Origin: Aquimarina amphilecti
GTDB taxonomy: Bacteria > Bacteroidota > Bacteroidia > Flavobacteriales > Flavobacteriaceae
Direction: 5' to 3'
DNA length: 64,000 nucleotides
NCBI RefSeq assembly: GCF_900109375.1
Contig: NZ_FOAB01000001.1
Coordinates: forward strand, 744,001 to 808,000
Shown: piece by piece, positions 26,585 to 34,739 of the stretch
Position numbering within the stretch: position 1 is the stretch's first letter
Layout: each line of letters starts with the position of its first letter
Program-made: the position numbers and the translations under genes
The notes under the pieces: generated by a model
What the model saw: only the letters and a program-made list of their open reading frames with translations
The model's database searches: none
What the model was told of the DNA's origin: nothing

Positions 26585-26773
26585 ATTTTTATGTTTTGGT
26601 TTCTTGTATAGACTTTAAATTTCGAGAAAAGTATAATGCAAAATTGAGGTTTTCTGTAAATGGGTTTAAATTTTATGTGAATGATTGTTTCCTATCTACA
26701 AACGGATTCATATCTCTATAAATTAGTATACCGTTTTGAAAACCAACTATTATATTTTCACTTAATTTGTATT

Positions 26774-27826
26774 ATGAACAATTACAAAAGATTCTTCTTT
26801 CAAATAATTTTATGGGGAATTATTTGGTTTTTTTTATCGTTTGGTCAAAGGAATAATGAAAAGTTTCTTATTGAAAACTCTATTCTTTTTATGTTTCAGA
26901 TAGGGCTTATTGCCTTGTTAGTTTTTTACACAGCAAAACAATTTCTATTTAAAAAGAAATACCTTCTTTTCTTTTTAATTTCTTTTAGTATCATTTGCGC
27001 TTCAGCACTATCATCTTCTACGATCTCATCCAATTTATCTGTTAGATTACTTCCTCCACCTAAAAATCCACGATTATTAGAGCGTCCAAGAAAAAAACCA
27101 CCAAGAAAAATAAAACCTCCATCAATTTTGATGGTTCACTTTTCTAATTTAATTATTGCCTATTTGGTTGCTACATTTATTGAAACCTTTTTGTTTGCAC
27201 AAAAAAAAGAGGAAGAAATGATTAGAAATAAAAATGAAAATCTTCAAACAGAACTTAAACTATTAAAATCTCAAATTAACCCACACTTTTTATTCAATTC
27301 TCTGAATAATATTTATGCACTTTCAGTAATAGATTCTGATAAGACACAGCAAAGTATTAGTTATTTATCAGACATGTTGAGATATGTACTTTATGAATGT
27401 GATCGTCCTTTTGTTAGCATTCAAAAAGAAATAACCTACATTAAAAATTACATAAAATTGTTTTCTTTAAAAAACAGCAAACCATATGAAATCACAACTC
27501 AATTTAATGTTGATGATAATTCCGTTCTTATAGCGCCAATGTTATTCATACCATTCATCGAAAATGCATTTAAACATAGTAATATAGAAAAACCAGGATC
27601 CTTTATAAAAATCAAGGTTATTTCTGATACAGCTGACATCAACTTTGAAATTGTAAATAGTATTCCTAAAGAGAAGATAGAAAAAGATAAAATTGGCGGA
27701 ATTGGTCTAGAAAATGTTAAGAAAAGATTAAGTATATTATATCAAGAAAAACACCAGTTAATGATTACGACTGATAATAATAATTTTACCGTAAAACTAA
27801 ATATAAAATTGGACGATCATGCATAG
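26774..27826 (+). CDS. LytS-family sensor histidine kinase with proline-rich loop
   Basis: 350 residues from ATG 26774 (an earlier frame start at 26681 has no membrane logic). Four membrane helices (about 9-22, 37-53, 64-80, 120-140) are followed by a coiled linker, the His_kinase domain with His171 in QINPHFLFNSLNNIYAL, and an ATPase domain (ENAFKHSN, GIGLENVKKRL). The loop between helices 3 and 4 (about 93-118) is extremely basic and proline-rich and should be extracytoplasmic. It overlaps the LytTR gene by 8 bp. A TTAATTTG at 26762-26769 is a weak -7 box next to the ATG. Confidence 0.9.
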   Translation: MNNYKRFFFQIILWGIIWFFLSFGQRNNEKFLIENSILFMFQIGLIALLVFYTAKQFLFKKKYLLFFLISFSIICASALSSSTISSNLSVRLLPPPKNPRLLERPRKKPPRKIKPPSILMVHFSNLIIAYLVATFIETFLFAQKKEEEMIRNKNENLQTELKLLKSQINPHFLFNSLNNIYALSVIDSDKTQQSISYLSDMLRYVLYECDRPFVSIQKEITYIKNYIKLFSLKNSKPYEITTQFNVDDNSVLIAPMLFIPFIENAFKHSNIEKPGSFIKIKVISDTADINFEIVNSIPKEKIEKDKIGGIGLENVKKRLSILYQEKHQLMITTDNNNFTVKLNIKLDDHA

Positions 27827-28487
27827 GTGTTTAATAATCGATGACGAAGAACTAGCTAGAACACTTCTAAAAACTTACATAGATCGCCTAGATTATCTAG
27901 AAATAGTCGCTTCATTAGAAAACCCACTTGAAGCAATTAATATTCTAAAGAACGAATCTATTGATGTTATATTCCTAGATATACAAATGCCAGAGTTAAA
28001 AGGGACAGATCTTGCTAAAATAATACCTTCTACAACACAAATAATTTTTACAACTGCTTATTCTGAATATGCATTAGAAGGTTTTGAATTAAATGCATTA
28101 GACTACTTATTAAAACCTATTACTTTTGATAGATTTTTAGCCGCTATACAAAAAATAAAGAAAGAGAAACTAATAACCAGTACAGAAGATAAAATCACCG
28201 TTAAATCAGGATATGACTTGCATAAAATAAAGTACAGTGATGTTTTATATATAGAAAGTGATAGTGAATATGTTATTTTCCACACTAATCGTAAAAAAAT
28301 AATGAGCCATCAAACACTAAAATCGCTAGAGGAAAAATTACCCGAAATGTTTATGAGAGTACATCGCTCATTCATAATAAATAAAAACTATGTTACCGCA
28401 CTCAAGGGAAAAGATCTGTTTTTAACTGATATAAAGATACCAGTAAGTTCTAGTTATTATGATTTAGTTAAAAATCTATTGTTTTGA
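27819..28487 (+). CDS. LytTR-family response regulator
   Basis: 222 residues: receiver domain with IIDDEE, phosphoacceptor Asp in VIFLDIQMPELKG, FTTAYSEYALEGFELNALDYLLKPI, and a LytTR domain (VLYIESDSEYVIFHT, FMRVHRSFIINKNYV). It overlaps the kinase gene by 8 bp and is its partner. Third such pair in the window; likely targets are the divergent EF-hand/SCO operon or the downstream exported proteins (inference). Confidence 0.93.
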   Translation: MHRCLIIDDEELARTLLKTYIDRLDYLEIVASLENPLEAINILKNESIDVIFLDIQMPELKGTDLAKIIPSTTQIIFTTAYSEYALEGFELNALDYLLKPITFDRFLAAIQKIKKEKLITSTEDKITVKSGYDLHKIKYSDVLYIESDSEYVIFHTNRKKIMSHQTLKSLEEKLPEMFMRVHRSFIINKNYVTALKGKDLFLTDIKIPVSSSYYDLVKNLLF

Positions 28488-28603
28488 ATATGAACTAGTT
28501 CATTCGTTTTATTACCGCCTATCAGTATTGGCATTTATTTAACTCTAAAGGAATTTCATTTTTATTATTTTGTGATCAATGATATATTCATAAATCACTC
28601 ATC

Positions 28604-29713
28604 ATGAAAACACTTATCACTTTAATTATTACATCAATTCTTTCTTTTTTAGTTAGTCAAGTTCAGGCTAACCCTTCCTTAAAAAAAGATTTTAAGATTG
28701 GTGATCCAGGCATCGCATCAATCCATAAAATGACTTTTGGGCCTGCAGGAATTTTATTCATTGGAGATAGTAAAGCAGCTCAAGTCGTAGCAATTGATTT
28801 TAGCGAACATCCAACATTAGACAACTCTAAAGTAAAATTAGACAATCTAGACAAACTGATTTCCGATATGATGGGAACCACCATTGATCAAATCCAAATC
28901 ACGGATATGGCGGTTAACCCAGCTAATAACAATATTTATCTTTCTATTAATCACAGCTCAGGAGTACCCATACTATTAAGAGTTGAAGATAATGTTCTAA
29001 AACAAGTGCCTCTAGACAATGTTTCTTTTAGTAAAACCACATTGCTAGACCCAATATCTGAAGAAGCAAAAGACAAAAGAGGAAGAAAATTAAGAAAATG
29101 GGCGGTAGCAGATATTAAATATATAGATGGAAAATTATTATTGTCTGGATTAAGTAATAAAGAATTTGCCTCTACATTTAGGTCTATTGATTTTCCTTTT
29201 GGAGACACACAAGATTATAGCTCTTTAGAAATTTACCATGCAGCACATGGAAAATATGAAACACACGCTCCAATTAAAACCTTTATTCCAACTACTATTA
29301 ATGGAAAATCTCAAGTGCTTGCGGGTTACACCTGTACTCCATTAGTTATTTTTCCTATGAATAAAATCAAATCAGGAGAGCATCATAAAGGTAGAACAGT
29401 TGCTGAACTAGGAAGCGGTAATTCTCCTATAGATATGATTGAAATCGAAAATGAAGGAAATCGATATCTATTAATTGCAAATAGCAACAGAGCTTTGATG
29501 AAAATGGATTTTAAAGATTTAGAAGCTTATCAAGGTTCACTTACTAAACCAGTCGTAAAAAAGGGAGCAGCTGAAGGTGTTGAATATGTAAATCTGCCAT
29601 ATGTTAATGTACAGCAATTAGATAGAATGGGAGATAATGGTTTTATCATTATCCAAAGAGAATCTAGCGGTAACTTAGCTCTTAAAACGGGTAATAGTTG
29701 GTGGGTAAAATAA
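28604..29713 (+). CDS. Exported beta-propeller-like protein of unknown function
   Basis: 369 residues with a Sec signal ending SQVQANP. Repeated elements such as FGPAGILFIGDSKAAQVVAIDF, NPANNNIYLSINH and IENEGNRYLLIANSNRALMKMDFKDLE alternate strands and turns and look like a beta-propeller (YVTN or WD-type), about six blades. No catalytic motif stands out. The next gene, an Ig-like exported protein, starts 36 bp later in the same direction, so they are probably cotranscribed and may act together. I do not recognise a family. Confidence 0.75.
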   Translation: MKTLITLIITSILSFLVSQVQANPSLKKDFKIGDPGIASIHKMTFGPAGILFIGDSKAAQVVAIDFSEHPTLDNSKVKLDNLDKLISDMMGTTIDQIQITDMAVNPANNNIYLSINHSSGVPILLRVEDNVLKQVPLDNVSFSKTTLLDPISEEAKDKRGRKLRKWAVADIKYIDGKLLLSGLSNKEFASTFRSIDFPFGDTQDYSSLEIYHAAHGKYETHAPIKTFIPTTINGKSQVLAGYTCTPLVIFPMNKIKSGEHHKGRTVAELGSGNSPIDMIEIENEGNRYLLIANSNRALMKMDFKDLEAYQGSLTKPVVKKGAAEGVEYVNLPYVNVQQLDRMGDNGFIIIQRESSGNLALKTGNSWWVK

Positions 29714-29749
29714 TATAAAGATTACCCTTTTTAACATTGATTTTTTATT

Positions 29750-30805
29750 TTGAAGTACCTTTTTAGCGCCCTATTAATAGTTGTTGGTTATGGAATGTTT
29801 GGTCAAACATCTCAAAATTTTACTTTTAATAAAAATGAAGTTATCATATCAAAAGATATATCCGAAACTAAAAATATTATTGTATTCAATGGAGAAGTAA
29901 CCGAAGAGGAAACATCCAGTTCTACTCCTATTTTAGGAAAGATCAAAGAAAAGGAAAATACGGTGTATTTTATTCCATTAGTTCCTTTTGGATGGAATCA
30001 AAAATACACCGTATTCTATAATCATACTATACGATACTTTTCATTACCAATTCCTAAAGATTATGAATCCTTAAAAATATCAAAGATATTTCCAAGCGCA
30101 TCTCGCCTACCATCTAATATTTTAAAATGGTATATAAAATTTTCCAAACCAATTAACAAAAACAATATTTACAAATATATTCGGTTCGTCAGTGATTCTG
30201 GTGATACTATACCTAGAGCCATACTACCATTAGAGAATGCATTAATCTCCGATGACGGGACTCTTTTAACTATTTGGGTCGAACCTGGAAGACAAAAACG
30301 CAATCTTATTCCTAACAAACAATTAGGTTCTGTTTTTAGCAATAATAAAAAGTATCAATTGGTTATTTCAAAAGAAATCAAAGATACTAACGGGGTTTCT
30401 ATGCTAGAAGATTTTTATAAGCAATTTATAATTATTAATGCAGATCGAAACAAACCAAATATTCGTAATTGGCAAATTAAGATTCCCATTGCTGATTCTA
30501 TGTCTGATTTACTAATCTATTTTGAAGAATCAATAGACTACGGAAGTAGTATTGATAATATATTAATACTAGATGATAAGGGACAATCAGTTAAAGGTGA
30601 CTGTACATTATTAAACGAAGAAAAGATATTCTCCTTTAAACCCAAAAAACAATGGAAAAAAGGGAAATATGAAATCTATTTTGATTCTGCAATTGAAGAT
30701 TTAGCAGGAAATAACTTAAATCGTTTATTTGACGACGAAATTCACAATACTTCGAAAATAATTACTCCTTCCCAAAATCATAAATTAGAATTTATCATAA
30801 AATAA
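29750..30805 (+). CDS. Exported protein with Ig-like (SbsA-type) domains
   Basis: 351 residues with a Sec signal (MKYLFSALLIVVGYGMFGQ) and TTG start. The repeat-like segments FIPLVPFGWNQKYTVFYN, KWYIKFSKPINKNNIYKYIRFV and TFSFKPKKQWKKGKYEIYFDSAIEDLAGNNL match bacterial Ig-like SbsA domains, which here appear twice (about 100-230 and 240-340). The last domain retains the AxEDLAGNxL motif. Function unknown, possibly surface or adhesion. It follows the propeller-like gene by 36 bp and ends at a strong terminator. Confidence 0.8.
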   Translation: MKYLFSALLIVVGYGMFGQTSQNFTFNKNEVIISKDISETKNIIVFNGEVTEEETSSSTPILGKIKEKENTVYFIPLVPFGWNQKYTVFYNHTIRYFSLPIPKDYESLKISKIFPSASRLPSNILKWYIKFSKPINKNNIYKYIRFVSDSGDTIPRAILPLENALISDDGTLLTIWVEPGRQKRNLIPNKQLGSVFSNNKKYQLVISKEIKDTNGVSMLEDFYKQFIIINADRNKPNIRNWQIKIPIADSMSDLLIYFEESIDYGSSIDNILILDDKGQSVKGDCTLLNEEKIFSFKPKKQWKKGKYEIYFDSAIEDLAGNNLNRLFDDEIHNTSKIITPSQNHKLEFIIK

Positions 30806-30832
30806 AAAAAGACAGTATACACTGTCTTTTTT
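30804..30832. terminator. Terminator after the Ig-like protein gene
   Basis: AAAAAGACAGT pairs with ACTGTCTTTTT around ATAC (11 bp, perfect) with A and T runs on both sides. It can serve the convergent gene at 30886 as well. Confidence 0.85.
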
Positions 30833-30885
30833 ATCACTAAGTAGGATTTAGATTCTCAATAGTAGTTTTGAGACGAATTAGGGTC

Positions 30886-31233
30886 TTAATTATGAGCTAG
30901 TAAAACGAAAGAATTACCAGACACTGGTGACACATTATAACTTTTTACATTTTTAAGTGTCTTCATATATTTTTCAGCTTCTATAAAAGCGAGTTCTAAA
31001 GGACTTGTTGTTGATTTTTCATTCAACGTAATTGTTTTAGAAATTAGTTCGCCGTTTGTGTATTCAATTGTAATCTTCCATCTTTTTACAGAATGAAAAT
31101 TTCTGGATATTAAAGAATTTTCTTCTTTAACACTCTCCTTCTCTTTTTTAGTTTTTTCCTTTTCATTTATTGGTTCGGTCGCAGCATAACCGATAGATAC
31201 ACAAAACAATGCAGTAATAAGTAAGAGTTTCAT
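30886..31233 (-). CDS. Exported protein of unknown function (115 aa)
   Basis: About 115 residues with Sec signal MKLLLITALFCVSIGYAATEP; the frame extends to a start at 31266, but 31233 begins the signal. A Lys/Glu-rich linker (about 22-40) is followed by a small beta/alpha domain (WKITIEYTNGELISKTITLNE, AFIEAEKYMKTLKNVKSYNV). Not recognised. It diverges from the XRE-type regulator at 31343, and its -7 box overlaps a palindrome shared with that regulator, so it is a probable regulator target. Confidence 0.75.
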   Translation of the reverse strand: MKLLLITALFCVSIGYAATEPINEKEKTKKEKESVKEENSLISRNFHSVKRWKITIEYTNGELISKTITLNEKSTTSPLELAFIEAEKYMKTLKNVKSYNVSPVSGNSFVLLAHN

Positions 31234-31271
31234 AGGTGATGATTTTTGGTTTGGACGAATATACATATATA

Positions 31272-31287
31272 ATTTGATTAATCAAAT
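31272..31287. promoter_or_regulatory. 16-bp perfect palindrome, candidate operator
   Basis: ATTTGATTAATCAAAT is its own reverse complement. Its half ATTTGATTA recurs at 31307-31315, 35 bp later. It overlaps the minus-strand -7 element (31283-31290) and lies just upstream of the plus-strand -33 box, as expected for an autoregulated XRE repressor. Confidence 0.5.
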
Positions 31288-31290
31288 ATA
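31283..31290 (-). promoter_or_regulatory. -7 promoter element of the exported 115-aa gene
   Basis: On the minus strand this reads TATATTTG, a perfect TAnnTTTG match, with a predicted leader of about 45 nt. It overlaps the palindrome at 31272-31287. Confidence 0.45.
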
Positions 31291-31307
31291 TTTTTAATAA
31301 AATTTTA

Positions 31308-31338
31308 TTTGATTATTAAAAAAACACATGTATATTTG
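31308..31338 (+). promoter_or_regulatory. Bacteroidetes-type promoter of the small XRE regulator
   Basis: TTTG (31308-31311), 19 bp, TATATTTG (31331-31338), a full match to the consensus. The predicted start of transcription (about 31342-31345) coincides with ATG 31343. Confidence 0.6.
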
Positions 31339-31342
31339 AATT

Positions 31343-31549
31343 ATGATAAATAAGAATTTAAAGAAGCTTCTGAAAAAAAGTAAAGGAGCTAAAACGGTAT
31401 ATGGAATTTCCAAAACATTAGGAGTAAGTCCGCAAGCAGGAGACTATGTTGTAAAGCGTAAAAATCTAGCTAAAGACTTCGAAAGACTTCAAAAAATTGC
31501 AGATTATATGGAAGTAGATATAAAAGATATTATAGACAGAAAATATTAA
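31343..31549 (+). CDS. Small XRE/Cro-type DNA-binding protein (68 aa)
   Basis: 68 residues forming almost only a helix-turn-helix: NLKKLLKKSKGAKTVYGISKTLGVSPQAGDYVVKRKNLAKDFERLQKIADYMEVDI. The recognition-helix region is around TVYGISKTLGVSPQAG. No partner domain. It probably represses itself and the divergent exported gene at 31233 through the palindrome at 31272. No counterpart toxin gene is adjacent. Confidence 0.85.
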   Translation: MINKNLKKLLKKSKGAKTVYGISKTLGVSPQAGDYVVKRKNLAKDFERLQKIADYMEVDIKDIIDRKY

Positions 31550-31741
31550 GTAACTCTCCTTTTAACACTTCACTATTACTAAAAATCAAGCATCTATAAT
31601 ACTTTTTTATTATTGTAATTTGTATTCGAATCTTTCCTGAAATTAGCAAACAGTATATAGTTAATTGAATAAATAGAAATTAAAACCAAACTTTATACTT
31701 ATATTCCCAACACAAAACAACTTATACAACATACTTTTTAA

Positions 31742-32164
31742 ATGAGATTAACCTTCATTATTTTCATTTCTTGTTTATTATACAATTCATCTATTACTCC
31801 CGAAACATACGTTGGAAAGTGGCAAATAGAAGGAGGATCAATTATAGAAATTTACAAAAACAAAAATCTTTTTTTTGGAAAAATAAATCAGCGAGCAAAG
31901 AATCCTATATCTAATTTTAATGGCCTTGATAATAAAAATCCTGATGAAAAATTGAGACAGCGTCCTTTATTAGGAATGGATATTCTTAATAACTTAAGTT
32001 TTGAAGACGGAGAATTAGATGGTGGAACAATTTATAATGCGGATAGCGGAAAAACATACACTGTAAAGGTTTGGATTGATCCAGATAACAAAGACAAATG
32101 TTACATAAGAGCCTATAAAGGGATTTTATTTAAAACTTTTGAGGCGGTACGTGTAAAAAATTAA
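31742..32164 (+). CDS. DUF2147-family exported protein
   Basis: 140 residues with a Sec-like signal (MRLTFIIFISCLLYNSSI). The DUF2147 pattern is clear: YVGKWQIEGGSIIEIYKN, RQRPLLGMDILNNLSFEDGELDGGTIYNADSGKTYTVKVWID, YIRAYKGILFKTFEAVR. The family is periplasmic and beta-barrel-like, of unknown function. Monocistronic, ended by a terminator at 32216. Confidence 0.88.
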   Translation: MRLTFIIFISCLLYNSSITPETYVGKWQIEGGSIIEIYKNKNLFFGKINQRAKNPISNFNGLDNKNPDEKLRQRPLLGMDILNNLSFEDGELDGGTIYNADSGKTYTVKVWIDPDNKDKCYIRAYKGILFKTFEAVRVKN

Positions 32165-32480
32165 ATCTCTTATTAAATATAGATTCTTATACATCATACG
32201 CATTGGAGTTACAACAAAAAACATCCACAAAATGGATGTTTTTAATAATTGAATTTATGCAGTATAACAACTGCTCTAAGGGTAAACACAGATTTTTTTA
32301 TTAAAAAATCAAACAGATTAAATTATGAAATAATGCAATCTGCTTGATTTAACATTGTACACAGTCTTCTTTTTGATAAATAACTCTTAAAGAGATCAAG
32401 TACACATACTAAAAGGGGGAGTTCGAATTAATTGGGGCTTCTGATTGGGGCCTGAAATCATTTTATTCTTGCACAATTAT
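32165..32480. other. Intergenic region with terminator and three G-runs
   Basis: 316 bp between convergent genes. It holds the terminator at 32216-32243 and three G-runs (32415-32419, 32434-32437, 32447-32450), two of them within a repeated ATTGGGGC. No further gene is supported. Confidence 0.5.
32216..32243 (+). terminator. Terminator of the DUF2147 gene
   Basis: AAAAACATCCA (32216-32226) pairs perfectly with TGGATGTTTTT (32233-32243), 11-bp stem with a T tail. Confidence 0.8.
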
Positions 32481-33095
32481 TTATTTTTCTTCTTCTATTT
32501 TGTCTAATGCTTTTTTTAATCTATCTATTTGCACACTAGTAAATTCTGCTCTTAAATACGGTCTTATTTGACTCATAATATTTCCCTCTTCTGGGTAATG
32601 AAATAATCCTAAAGCATGACCTATTTCGTGTGGAGCTGTTGATGTAAATAAAAATTCATCTGTAATTAAAGCTCTCTTATCTTTTCCTATTCCAGCTATA
32701 GCCACAGTGTTAGATCTTTTCATAACAAAAACGTTTATTCTATCCTCTCGATAAAAATCTTGCGTCTCCTGCAAAAAAATACTAGACTCTCGTCCTCTGT
32801 TATCTTTTAAATCATATAATTCATCACTATTTAATGTTTTTACATCACCTTTTTCTAATCCTATACCATATCTATGAAAAAAACTGCCATTCAGATTAGC
32901 TATAAAATCTGATTCATTCAAGTTATAAGAAGATTTACCTGAAACTCCCGATGGTTGGACATATATAATATCAACTTTTATGGTTTTCTCTAAATTGTCG
33001 GAAAAAATTTGTTCTATTTGATAAGAAGCGGAATCATCTTCTGCCGCACAAGAAACAAAGATCGATAACACAAATAATAACTTTAATAATTTCAT
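32481..33095 (-). CDS. Matrixin-like zinc metallopeptidase lipoprotein
   Basis: 204 residues with lipobox IFVSCAAED (Cys16). The zincin motif HEIGHALGLFHYPE is complete (HExxHxxGxxH), followed by the expected Met-turn region NIMSQIRPYLRAEFTSVQIDRL. Matrixin-type exported protease; substrate unknown. The gene stands alone; no immunity or secretion partner is adjacent, and the region upstream is a 746-bp gene-free stretch. Confidence 0.9.
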   Translation of the reverse strand: MKLLKLLFVLSIFVSCAAEDDSASYQIEQIFSDNLEKTIKVDIIYVQPSGVSGKSSYNLNESDFIANLNGSFFHRYGIGLEKGDVKTLNSDELYDLKDNRGRESSIFLQETQDFYREDRINVFVMKRSNTVAIAGIGKDKRALITDEFLFTSTAPHEIGHALGLFHYPEEGNIMSQIRPYLRAEFTSVQIDRLKKALDKIEEEK

Positions 33096-33720
33096 GGCTT
33101 GTTGTTTTTTTTTGATTGTTGATATTAAACTCCAAATAAATAAGTAAGCTAATTCTTACTTCTATTCATTAAATTAAAATGAGTATAATTTCCTTACGTA
33201 AATAAGCCTTTACTAAGATTTTACTAGCTATAAATAAAAATCGCTTGTAAACTATAATTATATGTTTGTGTGAATGAGTGTGATAATCGATCAATCCAAA
33301 GATAGAGAATATAAACACTCATTCATGGGGGTATTTTCCCCTATATCAAACAATTAACCTCATGACAAATAGAGTGTTAAATGATTTTTTAACAAAAACA
33401 AAGTGTTAACAAAAAACAAAGAAATTTTGAACTTATAATTCTCATAAACCTTATGTAGTAAAGGTTAAGGCATATTAACAGTTAAAATGTTAAAATTTTA
33501 GTATTACGGCTTAACCGTAAACATGTTGCAGTAAAAGTAAAACAAACCCAAAGCCTCGTATTTAGCTACTTTAACACTAAAAAAAACAAAATTTAACAAA
33601 ATTAACATTGCATTTAAACGGTATTAAATGTGATTTGAACGAAATTAGCTGATATTTCATCTAAATATTATGGAGAAAAACCATAAAAAAGCTTTAGAAC
33701 CGTAACTAATTATTAAAAAT

Positions 33721-33742
33721 AACACGAAAATACTTTCGTGTT
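33721..33742. terminator. Hairpin with 9-bp stem upstream of rlmF
   Basis: AACACGAAA and TTTCGTGTT pair perfectly around ATAC. On the minus strand it is followed by ATTTTTAAT, so it may terminate a minus-strand transcript; no gene was found there. Confidence 0.45.
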
Positions 33743-33812
33743 GTCTAGGATAAATAACTCTAAATGAATCAACATACACTATACATTTATAAAAAATCGT
33801 TTTGAATATCAC

Positions 33813-33820
33813 TATATTTG
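33813..33820 (+). promoter_or_regulatory. -7 promoter element of rlmF
   Basis: TATATTTG matches TAnnTTTG perfectly, 21 bp before the TTG start, giving a very short leader. The -33 box is not at the usual distance. Confidence 0.45.
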
Positions 33821-33841
33821 AAGCTATAATATAGAAGCCAA

Positions 33842-34717
33842 TTGCATCCAAAAAACTCTCATAATTCTTCTTATAATTTTGAAGAACTCACTAATAGTAA
33901 TCCTAAATTATCGGATTATTTAATAACTAATTCTTTTGGTAATTCTAGCATTGACTTTTCTAACAGTGAAGCTGTTATTGAGTTAAATAAAGCTATTCTT
34001 AAACATCAATATCAGATAGAAAGCTGGAATGTTCCAAAAGGATATTTATGTCCTCCAATTCCTGGAAGAGCAGATTATATACATCATATTTCTGATTTAC
34101 TAAGTAATGACATCGATAATCCTAATATTAAAGGTTTGGATATTGGTGTTGGAGCCAATTGTATTTATCCAATTTTGGGAACTAGAATACACGGATGGAC
34201 AATGGTTGGATCAGATATTAGCTTACAAGCCATTTCTTACGCTCAAAAAATAATAACGTCTAACTCAAATTTAATTAACAATATAGAAGTTCGGCATCAG
34301 AAAGATAATGCGAACATATTAAAAGATATTATTCTTCCTGATGAGTATTTTCATTTTACCATGTGCAATCCGCCATTTCATTCTTCTGCTGAAGAGGCAA
34401 AAAAAGGTACACAACGAAAATTGAAAAACCTGTCTAAATCGGATAAAACTATTATTCCATTAGAATTAAATTTTGGTGGACACGCTAATGAACTATGGTG
34501 TAATGGTGGTGAATCTTTATTTATCAAAAGAATGATTAAACAAAGTATAGGTTTTAAAAAACAAGTAGGTTGGTTTACCTCATTGGTATCCAAAAAAGAA
34601 AACTTACCTAAGATTTATAAACAACTTAATAAATTGAACACCATCCATAAAACCATAGAAATGTCACAAGGAAACAAAAAAAGCCGTTTTATAGCTTGGA
34701 AATTCACTAAAGAATAA
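33842..34717 (+). CDS. rlmF: RlmF-type 23S rRNA (adenine-N6) methyltransferase
   Basis: 291 residues. The start is a TTG giving the family N-terminus MHPKNSHNSSYNF. RlmF methylates A1618 of 23S rRNA at N6 (E. coli knowledge). Seen: GLDIGVGANCIYPILG (AdoMet loop), DISLQAISYAQKII, and the catalytic NPPF in FTMCNPPFHSSAEEA, with a C-terminal block NKKSRFIAWKF. All motifs are intact and the length is typical. Monocistronic; a convergent helicase gene ends 23 bp away. Confidence 0.94.
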   Translation: MHPKNSHNSSYNFEELTNSNPKLSDYLITNSFGNSSIDFSNSEAVIELNKAILKHQYQIESWNVPKGYLCPPIPGRADYIHHISDLLSNDIDNPNIKGLDIGVGANCIYPILGTRIHGWTMVGSDISLQAISYAQKIITSNSNLINNIEVRHQKDNANILKDIILPDEYFHFTMCNPPFHSSAEEAKKGTQRKLKNLSKSDKTIIPLELNFGGHANELWCNGGESLFIKRMIKQSIGFKKQVGWFTSLVSKKENLPKIYKQLNKLNTIHKTIEMSQGNKKSRFIAWKFTKE

Positions 34718-34739
34718 CATTAATAAACTATTATATAGA

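Larger units (their letters stand above)
33096..33841. other. 746-bp gene-free divergent region with several inverted repeats
   Basis: It separates the matrixin-like gene (-) from rlmF (+). Contents: an 11-bp inverted repeat TGAATGAGTGT/ACACTCATTCA at 33271-33281 and 33315-33325; a GGGG/CCCC hairpin near 33327-33341; GGTTAAG/CTTAACC at 33463 and 33510; a 9-bp stem at 33721-33742; and the rlmF -7 element. A small RNA is possible, but none is recognised. Confidence 0.5.

Noticed and set aside
31343..31549. XRE protein as an antitoxin
   Set aside because: The divergent neighbour is an exported protein and there is no toxin-like gene next to it.
33657..33851. Minus-strand frame of 64 codons upstream of rlmF
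   Set aside because: It overlaps the rlmF promoter and start, reads as low-quality protein, and contains the hairpin at 33721.
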